From positions 16,628,501 through 16,692,500 of the forward strand of contig OZ059896.1 in assembly GCA_964057225.1 (NCBI GenBank): DNA of 64,000 nucleotides. Reading direction: 5' to 3'. Every line of letters begins with the position of its first letter. Position 1 is the first letter of the stretch. Made by a program: the position numbers and the translations under genes. The notes beneath the pieces were generated by a model that did not search any database, had not been told where the DNA came from, and saw only the letters and a list, made by a program, of their open reading frames with translations. The DNA comes from Auanema rhodensis. Taxonomy: Eukaryota; Nematoda; Chromadorea; Rhabditida; Rhabditidae. Shown here piece by piece: positions 1 through 13,500 of the stretch.

Positions 1-1220
1 TCTCGGTGTCTTTCTCTGTCACTCACACATACACACTTACACTTATATATTTATATATATATATATCTAATATATCTAATAGAAATATATAGAAATATAC
101 ATATATATATATATATATATATGCAAATTGAGTGAAAAGGAGAGGTAAAACCAGGTATGTTAAGAGAGTGAAGATAAATGAATGATAGCGAGTGGGAAAA
201 ATCGCGAGAAAGAGAGAGAAAATGAGAGTATTAGAGAAAAAAAGAGAAAGGTTGATGCAGTTTTCTAATGCTTGTCTTGCTCCACCTCTTTTCGCCATGC
301 TTCACCTCTTGTTCGTTAGTGAATCTGCTTGTACAGATTGGTTCACAATGCTAAACACTTCCGTTTGCTAGAGATTTTTATCCTCTTCATGATCTTTGCA
401 TTCAGTTGCAAGATTCATTTGTCAAATCAATTTTCCTCAAACATTTTTCACTTGTCTTCTCGATAATTACTTTTCGTACTCGTTTGATGATATGTCGTTA
501 TTTTGCATCGCATTGGTGTCGTCATTTTCGTCGTATTCGTTCTTATTGTCATCATAGTCGTCTTCTTCTTCATAGGCAACGACTGCAATATCATCATTCG
601 CAACAACTTCTAGACTAATCGTGTATACATACATATATTTATGTATATACATATAGATGAAGTCACATAATACGTAGACGAAACCTCTAGAATAAAGAAA
701 GCGAAGGAAGTGAGAAAACTCAGGAGATGTGAAGACAATGCCGAGAAACTTTCACATACTCACTCAGCAGCGTTTTCACAGCTTTCTCAGCTTTCTTAGT
801 TCGTACAACAACACCCCCACATCGCTGATTACATTTGATGTTTTATAAGATTCCATGTTTAGTCATTTTGTATCTTGCTTGTCATCTTTCCGTCAGATGC
901 AGCCGGCTCTCTTGTTTCTTGTCGTCGATCGTTCTTATCCTCTCCCCAACTCCTATTACTACGAAAGACTACTGCGTCATCTTCTTCTCCTGCTCTTCTT
1001 CAGCTTTTTCATTGCCAGAATTCACATTCATACATTGTTTTCTGAATTTAATTTCAAATTTTCTCTTTATTCCTCGTCAAAGACATCTTTTTTCAATTTT
1101 CTTCTTTCGATGTTTCATAAACGTTTGATATCAACTAGTTTTATATTTTTTCGTTGCACTTTCTTAAAGTATTATCAAGGCGATAACTTTTAAGTTTCTT
1201 ATTTAGGCTTCTTATCGAAT
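1..1220. other. Intergenic / 5' flank of the G alpha gene
   Basis: No coding exon is supported here. The first 120 bases are rich in TA dinucleotides. A splice-acceptor-like TTTAG lies at about 1202-1206, 14 bases before the G alpha ATG, and could be a spliced-leader acceptor. The open frames here are short and look like low-complexity translations. Confidence 0.5.
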
Positions 1221-1499
1221 ATGGGCCACTGTACGAGTAAGGACCAGAAGGAAGGCAAAAAGCTGAACCGACGGATAGAGGAGCAAATTAAGAAAGATCA
1301 ATCAATGTCTTTGCGTATTATAAAACTACTTTTACTCGGTACGTTCATTATATTAACTATTCTATTTGTCTATTTACATTTTTATTTTATTATGTTATTA
1401 TTCTATTCATTATTCTACTGTTATCACTATATTACTATCAAATATGAATTGAGTGAGAGAGATTACTGGATTTAGCTACATCGATTCAGAATAAGTAAG

Positions 1500-1563
<64 letters not shown>

Positions 1564-4500
1564 TGAATACAATATGAATAGTTAGTTTAGTATATGCTAG
1601 TTCTCGAATACAAGAATGTGGGCTAATACATACATGCATAGTTCTATTTTTTCCTTTTCCGTCACGATTTTTTTATAGTTTTATTGTTTTTTTTTCTCTT
1701 TCTCTCTATTTTGCTGTCGTTCTCTTTCTATCGCCTTCAAGCAAGTTAGAGGGGGAAACAGCTTTCTTTCTAATCCGTTTGACGTGTTATTTTTCTTGTC
1801 AATTGCTTCTGGAATTACATATGTATGTCTTGTCGTTCAAGACTTTTCCCAACTTATCTATACCAGGTAATAGAGCGAGTGACCAAAAAAAATTTTTGTC
1901 GAGCTTTTTCCATATCCTTGAAATGAATTTTCTGAAGTGTTCATCGCATTCAGCATTATTGCTACAACGTACAGGCATGAACTAACTGACTGCAACTATA
2001 TTATCATATTCTGCTTGTGGCTTTCAATTTCACATATTGTCTTGTGTATAGCTCGAAGAAAATATCTTTTTTTTTTGCTTTTTTTAAAGATTAAACTAAA
2101 ATGGAGAAATGCAACAAGACGGTATCCTTGTTATCTGTTATTTTAAGAAATTCACATTGAGCATTACACACTTATTCGATGTTATGAACCTTTTTAAAGC
2201 CTAATCTATCATATTCGTTTTGATTTTCACGTGTATTTCACGTGATATGTTTTTCTTTGTTTTGAAAAAACAGAAGCGCATGCGATTGTGTTCACGATGT
2301 TTCTTCTACGAATTGAAATATCTAACATAATTTTAACAAAAGTCACTTTCTATATGAATCTTTTATGATTGTTTTTTTTAGTACAAACTAAGGATAGAGG
2401 GGAACAAGGTTGAAAGATGGAAGGTTGCAAGAGAGAATGAGTGATGCCAATTGTGTGGGTTGCTCCCAAAAATGTTCATTTAGCCGTTTGGGACATGCAT
2501 TCAGAGAAATGAGTTTAATCTACAACTTTTTATTTCAAAGTTCGATTTCGTCATCTTGGAGAACATTTTTCCTCTTCAGCTTCACAAAATTTTGTTCAGA
2601 AAAAAATTAAGGAAAAAACTAGTTAGTTAAGAGAATGATTGAGAAGGGCTGACGGCTTGGGTTGGAGGATAGAAGACAAGAAAAACGACAAAGAGCTTGA
2701 GGGAGAAGAAGAAAGAGAAGAAAAATGAAATTGTAGTAATCATAGATAGAAAGAAAGAAAAAGTTAAATAGAACGATAGTTACGGGAAGAATAAGAAGGC
2801 TTTGATAGGAAGAATCAGTATGAAGTTTTTTGATGCAAGAAGAAGGAGGATATCAGTGGGTAGTTCGGATAATTTTGAACATTTGTTAATACGAATTCGC
2901 ACTTTATCCTATTTGCTTTTAACGTCTCCGTTTAAATATATGAAAAGTTCGGGGGTTCTGCTTTTTTATGTGTGATGAGAAATATATTTGAGAAAAAAAA
3001 GAAAAGATAAAAATGAACGAAAAGCTGAAGGTTCAAAATTACATTTTCTTATCGGTGCATACGATCACATTGAGTCAAATATCGATTCAATCGGATAAGA
3101 TTTTGTCGTTTTTCTTTAGCAATTTCAACAATTTTTTTTTCTGCTGGCAATTAATGAATTGGTTTTGGATCGAAAAAATCGTTTTTTCTTCTCGTCTTTT
3201 CTTCTTTTTTTTGATTCCTTTTAGTTGTGATCTTTTTGTTACGTCGAGGACAAAAATGAGTAGGCGAAAAGACAGAATAGACACTAAATGGTTTAAAAGT
3301 AATAAAGTACACTTGTCAACAGCAAAATTATTTATTTTTTAATTTATTCAATATATATTGACTACATTAAGTTACTTTCACAGTTGTTAAACAATTAAAA
3401 ACGTTGAAAGATCACAACTTCTAATAACTAATACAAGTGCATGTCATGGTGCTGCAACTATTACTGCTACTACTACTATCATTATCTCGATAATTTACTC
3501 TAATTTTATATATAAAATTTGTTAATTTATATGGCAAATGAATCAGACAATTTTCCATTAAAATCGATAGCATTTTATTTAATTTTATACGCATGTTCAT
3601 GCTAATGCTGAGGAGACTACATACGTCAATTGCTTCGATGTCAGTGCTGCCTCCGGAGCAGATAATTGCCTGAGGACACAACCTATCAGTTGTTGTCCAG
3701 AGAGCCTCCCACTTTTTTCTCATTCTCTTGCTCTTTCTCTAATTTTCCATTATTATTCATGATCTGCTTGTTTCTGTCTTGCTTGACCGCCAACTTTCAA
3801 GGAACAAAAAACATTTGACACCTCAACTCGTCACATCTAATCAAGCTTCTAGAAGCTAATACACGAGAGAGTTACCATAGAGAAAGAATGTAGTTTTATT
3901 CACTTGGTATTGATGGTACTCTAGTTAAAGATGACAAAAATTAGTGAAGATATTCATAAGAGAAGTGAGATATTCGTAATTTCTATTCTTGAACTCCTTG
4001 ATCAAGAAAGTCTGAGTGATGCTCTAAGCTAATCCAAGATTTGTCACTAGCACTTTTCACATTAATGCTCAAGTCTTCTCTGATTTTTTTTTGGTTAAAA
4101 CAGAAAAACTATATATAATCATAATTCATCGTGTGATCTAGATTTTCGTCGTTGAGAAAAAAAAACAAATTTATGCTGCAAGTAAACACTTTGAGGAAAA
4201 AATCTAAATTGGTTTTGATAAAGGTTAAGCAATGCAATAAACATGAAATGGAAGAGGGACCTAATGTTCTGACACCTCTTTACTATATATTGATAGTTAG
4301 TTGTATGTGTGTAGGAAATTTAATTTTTATTTCCATTTTTTACACGTTTGCATTTTGTTTAGGAAGTAGCAAAGCATGAAAAAAATGGCATGAGCAACAA
4401 CTTTCCGTCATAACAAATGATCAAATTCGTCTTCTGATATCCCCCGCACTCCCCCTCTTCCTCTCACTCATTTTCTGCTTAGCGCTGTTTTCGTTTTCTA

Positions 4501-7500
4501 TAATTTGATCGAAGTTTATTCAAGACTCATGCCAAAAATCCTATGAATTGTGGTGTTTTTCTGTGTTTTGTGTGTCTATAGCATAGGCATCTCTGGCTGT
4601 AATGGCAAGCATAGCTGTTGTGCCGAAAAAACGTTGTTTCATCCAATTAGGGTACATATGAGGGTGGCAAGTTCGAAATTGTTGATGAAGACTTATATGA
4701 AGAGCAGTCATTAGCTTGCTCGTCTTATTTTCTTCTCTCCCTTTTTCTTCTTTTTCTTAGCATCCTCCTACTTTTTCAGCTTCTTCAAACAGCTTATATT
4801 TCTTTCTTTTCTCTCCCTCCGGCACTGCTTCACACGGAGTGGAAAAAGCGATATTGCTTGTGGGCGAAACTCAAAGATCCAATGTGGGTATATGAGACAT
4901 ACAAGTCAGGAGAATTAAAATAATTCGAAAAAATTTTCCGAAAACTTAAAAAACCTAATTAATAGGCTTGTTCTGCTTCAATCTTTACTCTCTATGTTCT
5001 TATATGCTTGAGACAGCTAGTAATAGATGAAAGCGATGAATGCTAATCCGAAAGGAAGTAGAGAACTGTGAATGTATGTGTATGTTTGAGTAAAGGCTGA
5101 AATCATCAGCTTTGCTCTTTGTATCCGGCTTTCCATTTAAAGAGATGCCCTGAAGGCAACCTGATGTCATTACGAATTTCTATAGTTTCTCTTACGCTTA
5201 CTTTTCATTCGTCTTCTCTCTTTCCCTCGTTTTCCAATGCCATCTCTCATTCTATTCCTCTCTCCCTACCACCCCCTCCACTTCGTTCTCGTGATCTACA
5301 TTCTCCATATTTCACCCACTATTTTTCAATTTTTCTCTAAATGTTCATTTAGTGACGATGCTTTTCTGTCGTCCTCAATCATCAACTTTTTAGAACAACG
5401 AATTTGTGTCTACCTATCCTTATTGGTGGAACATTTCCTGATATAGAATATGTTCTTCAATTAGCATCAAAAATTGTGAAGAGAGATATAGAGACGAGAA
5501 GATATTAGAGGAAGTGATGCTTGATCTACTAGTCTATGCTGGAACTCAATCGAATGAAAGTTCATGATGCATAGCAGAGGCTGTATTGCGAAAACTGAAG
5601 AAGATAACACCGAAATGAAGAGATGTGTGTACTTCAAAAACTTAATAGTTTGCTCTTTTACACGTTCCCTACTCCCCCATCGCTCACTCCCTGTCTCTTT
5701 TTGCATTGTATTCCCCGTCTCTTCCTTTATCTTGTTCCTTTCAATCCTCTTGTTCAAGTTACAACCAAAAAAGACAATGAGCAAGTTTATAAAAAGTACA
5801 AGTTTTTACTTTTTCATAAATATAACAAGTAATTTGCTCTTTTTTTGGTTTATTATCTGTTTTATACATATAAGAGTTAACGAAATTTCAAATAATTATA
5901 TGATGGATGAATGAAATAAAATAGTATTTCGGTTTGAAAATGGTGAAAAAAACAAAAAATCTAAAATAGAGAAGAAATAGAGAAATTATATTTTCAAATC
6001 GGATTGATGACGATTTCTCATTTTCTTATAAATTCACTTTGGCTTTAAAGACCTCTTTGTTATTAATTTAACTTATAATTTTCTACGCAATCATATCAGC
6101 AGTAAACAGAAAAACTATTTAAAAATCAGAGAACATGATATTCCTCCAAGAGCTGCCGTGCGACTGTTGCTCTCCTTAAATTTTCTGCTCTATTCCCAGC
6201 AAGCCGGAGCAACTTAATTGATTTTTTAAAATTTCACAGCAACGTCATAATCTGATATATGTAGGAAGCCAATTATTTTCTTATTTCCATGATTTAAAAA
6301 GATCTGATCGTTCAGATAGGAAACTATGCGGGTATATAGGTTTAACTATGAAAAGGTTGGGAAATCTCATTGAATCAGTCGCAAAGAAACAACTGACCAG
6401 TACCATAAGAATAAACCGAATTCCTCGTATTTTTCAGCTGCATGAGCATTAACAGCTGGAAAAATCTTGTAGCACCAGATGTTCTTTCACTTAATCGGAA
6501 TTAGTAGTTGGCCGACGTATACTTCTCAAGCTGTACGATTAGAGTCAGCCAAAAAAATGAAGGATTGTGAAGAAAGAGGGGAAGAAGTCAAAGAAACCGA
6601 AGAGGAAGAACACAAAATTGGAGCTAAGCAGCTACGGAAGGAAGCAAAGAGATAAAGCTTCATTTAGAGTGAGAAAATTTCTTCTAATAAAGTTCTATTC
6701 TTTGTGCCTTGTTCGTCTTCTGCCATTGTTCCTTGTGCAATTCTTTCATCTAATTTGTTTATTTGAACTCTTAAATCACTCAAAACAATAATAACATATA
6801 ATATTGGATATTTCTAAATATTATTCTATTATTTAACTACTTGATCGTCTTCATTTGGATGCAAATCCTCTGCTATTTTGGTAACATTTTGAGTATGATG
6901 TGAAAACTCTTTCAAAGGAATGCAGTGCTTTGTGCACTTTTCAATATGCTTTATTACGTTAAACCCACCAAAAGCATGTTTTGAAAAACTTTCAACTCGA
7001 AAACGTGCAAAAATCAGCGGAAGTTCCGACAAATTTCCGAATTCCACTTCAACAGGATTTTGTTTGCATTTTTATGGAACAATCAGACGGCTAGCACATG
7101 TGCGGTAATCAACTGATTGTTCGGCTTCATCTTCCGCTTTTGCAGAATTTTGGACCTAACATCCGGTCTTAACATCCGGGTTAGAACCTTTAATTTCATC
7201 CGGATACGAACCAGGCTCTCATGTTAAGCTCTCAGTTACACGACAGCTTCGGTTTGTGTATGTGTATGATGGTGTATGTACTTTATATTTGGAAAGGCTA
7301 CATGAACATGGGAAATTGAACATCGAGCTGAATGAAAGAAAAAAAATAAAAGGGAAAAGGGTTGCTAACATATATATAGGTATATAAGATAGCTTGATGA
7401 CTGCAGTAAAGATTAAGGGAGTTAGATCACCAAAAGATATGAGTTTAGAGTAAAGAAAGGTCTACCAAAAGTGATTGAATTTTGAATCGAGGACGTGATA

Positions 7501-10500
7501 GGAATAAGTTTTTTAGAAGAGAAAAAAAAGATTTTGAAATGTATACTATTAAATGCTTCTAATAGGAAAAAGCTACAAGCCGATAGCAGCCTGGTTTCTG
7601 GCAAGTCATATACATTGGATTTCCATTTATGGAAATTCGAAGCCGAAACAACTGAATGTAAGCGACTAAATGAGGAGAGAGTTGGGGGGGGGGTTGAACA
7701 TGATGAAGCAGTTGCAATGGCGTTTGTAAGAAAGAAATGAGAAAAGTTTTATAGTTCTCTCAATTGACATAAAGAAGATTATGAAGACTGCCGCAAAACA
7801 TTGGAAGATGATTCATTTCAATGTCAACGTGCAGCTGGAAGCATATGATGAAGGATTAGATCATTAGATGATTGAAATAAGGTTTCGTCATATGCAATTA
7901 TGTGTTGTTCATAGCTCATGATTAACCTATTGATTTACTATTTCTTTCTTCTCCATAATACGGAATTGAAAGATGGCATTGCAAACGGATTGCTGACTTT
8001 CACGATCATTTAGTAAATAGTTTTATGAGCTCATCGACTGGCTTATTATTCATTTGTCTTCTATTTCGTTTTCATTTCGTAGTTGGCCAGTTCTATCTCA
8101 GTTGTATATGGAAACAAATGCACATAAATGAGTAGAAAAGAAGAATAAGAGTGGATCAAGAAAACTAATGACAAAGAAAGAGAAAAGCAGGTAGAGAAAT
8201 AGATAAATATAGAAGGAATAACGAATGGATAACGAACGAAAAATGAATAAGAAAAAGAGAAAAAGATAGAGAGATTAGATATTGCTAGAGATCTTTCAAC
8301 ACACAAAAACGCAGCTATTTCTTCTCTGCAACAAAAACAAAGAGAAGGTTACTCCGTACATCATGAATGCTTTTCAACCCTATGTGAAGTTAACTGACAT
8401 ATAGAAAGTACAGATAGATATTATGTTGATATAACATATAAGTCTATACTAACTATGATTAAATAATAAGTCAGTAAAGAATAATTCCCCAACACTTTAG
8501 AGAAGCACTGTAACCATATGTCATATATGACTTTAATCTTTAGATATATGTATGTACATACATATGTATATGTATAATATATTATATATGATAAACATTA
8601 ATATATACTATATGCTATATAACATATATCTCTATTGATGTGATTACACATGTATATTATTAAATTATTTTGATATTTAATATAAATCTCGTTAACTTAA
8701 TTATATGATAAAGTATCTGTAATTTTATTAAATTTAACTGATATATCGTATAATATTTACAATATCATTATAATATTATTAAATCAGTTAATTGTTGAAC
8801 AGCTTTTCCAATTAAATTTTAATGTGTTATATTGACAAACACATTAAAACGTCTGCTTTTCAATGAAGCTTGTATCAAATTAGTATCACCCTGGCATTTT
8901 GATGCATGAGCATTACTTTCTTTGATCTTTTGGAATTGAGTAAGATTCAGAAGATTAATTAGATGTGTGCTTTGATTGAAACCTGAGATCAAGCTGGAAA
9001 ACCAAGAAGTTTCATTTCATTGGAAACCTTCACTCTCACATAGAATCTCAAATGAAAAATCTTAATTTATAGTTAACATCTTTTTCATGTGAGGATAAAG
9101 TATAATTATAAGATATATGGTCATTTTTTAAATTTCTAATTGTAATATGGTTTATAAGTTTAGAAATCAAATATGTAACAGCTACATACATAGAACAATA
9201 TGTATTTATTATAACATATTAATTAAAATATACAAGTAATATCTTAAATATAAACTATATATTTTAATATTTTAATTATATTCGTATAAAATTTAATATT
9301 TTTTCTAATTTTTATTCATTTTCTTGTCATCAATATGAGAGCTAAGCAATGAACGCAGTGCTTGTGTATCATTTTCAGCAGCAACAACATATTTAATTTG
9401 GAGTTGAATGGTACTCATTCGGTCATTGCTCTTTCTGAAAAAAAAAAAGATTTTCTGGCCAACGATGCAACAATCATCGGTTGTTGTGAAAATATAGAAA
9501 TGAAATTGGGAACAAGGCGAGACCAGAAAAGAGGAAAAGAATCGAAACATAGAGAGAGATAGAATGGTGTAGAGATGAAAAGAAAAATAAGAGGATACAA
9601 AGAGAAAGGAATGGATAGCTGGTTTGAAGGGAGAGAAAAAAAGCTTGAGACAACTGTCCTCCGCATTTGCCTTTTTTGGCCTTTTCTCTATCTTTCGATA
9701 TTTCTTTCATCCACTCTCTCTTTCTTCCTATTTGTTGATGTGCCGCTTTCTCTATGCTTCCTGCGGTCTGTCTTTCCTCTCTTCCGCGTAGGCTCATCAA
9801 GTACTGCTTTCTTCCAGAACAGTAGACTGACATCTCTCATTGTTCCTAGCATCTTCTTCGCCGTCCTTTTCTTTTTCTTTTCCCACTCCAACAAATCAAC
9901 ATCATGAAAAGCCGATAAAGGCTGGTGAAGAGAAGAGGGTGGGAGAGAGTAAGGAAATGAATGATGAGCACAGAGAGAAGGAGCAATGAGAGGGAGGGTG
10001 GATGTAGATCTAGAGCGCTATCCAACTCTGTGAAGGGACTAGTGCTCAACTTAAGTTGAGCAACTGCTAAAAAGTTCAAAACAGTAACTCTTTATGAAAA
10101 TAACGATGTCACAAAGTGAACATGACTCAATTTTCAATGCTAGTAAAAGGCTATTCCTCCTACTCCTCCTCCACATCTTCCTCCGATAGCCTGTCCGTTC
10201 ATTCGTCGGCAAGTTTAGTTCAATCATTTGCTCAGTCACTCTCATTTACTTGTTGTTTCCCATCCACACTAAGTTTATTGAATTACACTAATGGAATATC
10301 AGGGTTCAAGAGGAAAGCGAAGATATTGAGACTGAAATATGTAGCTTTCCACAGCAAACTATACAACTAAACATAGTTAATCATCAGTTCATACATTGAA
10401 AAAGAAAATGTTTATAGAGTCGTATTAGCTATTTTGGTTTGTGAAAGAAAAATAACTGACGATTAGTGGATTTCGCGTCCGTCATTATCAGTCTTAGATG

Positions 10501-13500
10501 TTGTTTCACTTGTCTAGGGCATATTCGGATACTGTTCCATTTCAATAGAAAAGGAAGAGAAAGAAAGAGAAAGATATATGCATACATGTATAGATAGAAA
10601 GGAAAACTGCTTGTGTATGTTATGTTTTTGAGTCTTTTGGATGAGATATATATATATATATATTGGAAGCTAACTCTTTCTTTCTCTTTTAAATGACTAT
10701 AAACTGTGAAAAATAAAGAAAAACAACATGCCAACTTGTTTCTAGAGCATTTCTATCTCTGTCTCGACAGGGACCTATTAGAATAGCTAGAAGGCCTTAT
10801 AATTTCTCCCCTGAGATTTCAATTTGTTTCAATGCCTTGATCGCCGTGCATCTTCTCTCATACTGCTGCTGAGAATGTCTGAGGCCGTGGCAAGCGCAAA
10901 TCGTAAGACTCTGCTCTCATATAATGATTCTTTGAAGCTAGGGAGCCGGCAGCTTGATTAGAAGCAAATTATTAGCTCTTCTTCGTCTTCGTTTTCTTCT
11001 TCTTCTCCTTCTACTCAATCTTCATCCCGCCACCTACTTGTCAAGCTTTCATTCGTTTTCATCTACTCTCTTCTACCTTATGTTGAAGTTCAGCTACTGT
11101 GGGATGAAACAGATTTAAGCGTGCTGTTTTCACCTCATTTCATAGTTCTCTTCAATTTACTATTTTTTTAAATTCTGTTTCGAAAACATAAGAATATTCG
11201 AGGAACAAGAAAACATACTCAAACCAGCCTCATTACCATTCAATGCCACCGACAATAACTATCTAAACATTGGAATATATGCTTTAAGCACGTCTGTCTC
11301 AACAATAAAGCCGAATATCACAGAAATTAATCTAAAATCGAAATCGAAAATTACATGATTTGATGCAATAAGGCGACTGAGAGCTTGAGCTAAAGCACAA
11401 AAAAACTGCCCGTTATAGTTTGCTATTCATTTAAGGCACAACGTCCAAAACATAACGAAAATCTAACAAAAGCTCCATCTTCAATAATGTTTATTCCAAC
11501 AAAAAAATTAAAAAGCCGATATAAGCCCAAATATCATGACTTGGATATACAATAAACGTTCCGGGTTTTTTACGGATGTTAAAGTCGAGTTTGCGTTATG
11601 AAATCTAGCTGAATAGAACACTTAATCTAATATATAGTTCTGAACGTGAAGGTCAAATTCTAGACTCTTTGAGGTCTTATCTTGTGGTTTATCACATAAA
11701 AAGAAAAATCTTTATACTTAACTTGAAAAAGAAAATATCTTGAATTGAAAAATAGTAGATGGATTATCTTGGTGGTGAGTATGATAGGGAACAAGAGAGA
11801 GAAAAAAAAAGATTCAAAGCGAGAGCATGATGCATCAACTTGAGTTTGTCTCTCTTCATCTCGTCCTCATCTATCATCCTTCTCTTTTTTCTGCTTTTTA
11901 TCATGGAAATGGGATGTCAGGTTAGTAAGTTTTCAAAAAAAGCTCATGAAAACTAACCGGAAAACAAATAAAGCTAATGATACAAATTGGACTTCTTAAT
12001 TATTGGTTTCATTTATTAATTCTCCATGGACTTCTCAAAATTCTCATGATCTTTTAGCTTTATTTCAATTTTAATTAGTTATTTCTTTAAATCAATCACA
12101 GTTCTGATTGACCATTTGTGATAATATTGAATATTGAAGAGAAAATAATATGTAAAATTAAATTATTTACTTATATGAAAATAGAATTGATAAAATTATT
12201 CTCATTTTAGGAGCTGGAGAAAGTGGGAAAAGTACAATATTAAAACAAATGAGAATTTTGCATAAGGTACGTTCAATAATATAAATTTCTTTTGCTTGTC
12301 AACATGCTTTGGAACTTGAAAAAACTGATTAAATCTCTAACTAATATGGATTAAGGAAAAATATTTTCAGGATGGATTCTCACAAGAAGATTTGGAAATG
12401 ATACGACCTGTTGTATATTCTAATTGTATTCATTCAATGATTTCTATCCTTCGTGCCATGTTTCATCTTCAAATTGAATATGCCAATACTGATCGAGTGG
12501 TTAGTTGCCGAATGAAAAAGAAAAATTATTTTCGCTTTAAGACTTTTATATCTAAAACGAATAATATTTCTAGAAAGATAGTCAACTTGTTTTTGCTACC
12601 GTTCATGCGAATAAAGAGGAACTAACTGAAGAATTAGCAGCAGCGATGCAACGTTTATGGGCTGATGACGGAGTTCGGGAATGCTATCGCCGGTCCAATG
12701 AATACCAAATAGATGATTCAGCCAAATAGTACGTTAATATAACTTTACATAAATATTATAGCTTTATATATGTATGTATAGTTGTGTTTAATATACTAAC
12801 TATTAACCTAATCAAATATATTTTGTTCAACAAATATTGATTAAAAACATAACAGATATATGTTTTTTTATAAATTCTATTTTAGTTTTCTTGACAATCT
12901 ACAACGCCTGGCGTCCGAAAAATACGTACCCACAGAGCAGGATTTGCTCCGAACTCGTATCAAGACAACAGGAATCACTGAAGTATTATTTGAGCTCAAA
13001 GGGCTTACGTTTAGGTATTTTACACTCATGGGTTTCTATTCTAACATAATGATTTCAGAGTAATTGATGTCGGAGGTCAGAGATCTGAACGAAAGAAGTG
13101 GATTCACTGTTTTGATAATGTGAATGCTATTATATTCATTAGTTCGCTGTCGGAATATGATCAAACACTTCGTGAAGATAACTGCACGGTAAGCAGCTCA
13201 AAAATCAGAAGCATTGCAACTGTGAACTAATTATTTCAGAATCGAATGCAAGAAAGTTTGAAATTATTTGATTCAATATGTAATAGTCCATGGTTTGCCG
13301 ATATTCATTTCATTCTATTCTTGAATAAGAAAGATCTGTTTGCGGAAAAAATCACCAGAAGTCCCTTAACTATTTGTTTCCCTGAGTATAAAGGACAGCA
13401 AAATCAGTCAGAGTGCATTAATTATATTCAATGGAAATTTGAACAACTTAATCGGTTAGTTTCAACTTATTATTATATAAAATCTATCATATAATTCTCA

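Noticed and set aside
835-1193. Overlapping Phe/Ser-rich open frames before the G alpha gene
   Set aside because: Composition follows the T-rich DNA, no exon signals or homology, and three frames are open at once.
9305-10079. Overlapping open frames on both strands in G alpha intron 1
   Set aside because: Purine/pyrimidine-skewed DNA leaves many frames open; no conserved motif and no consistent splice pattern.
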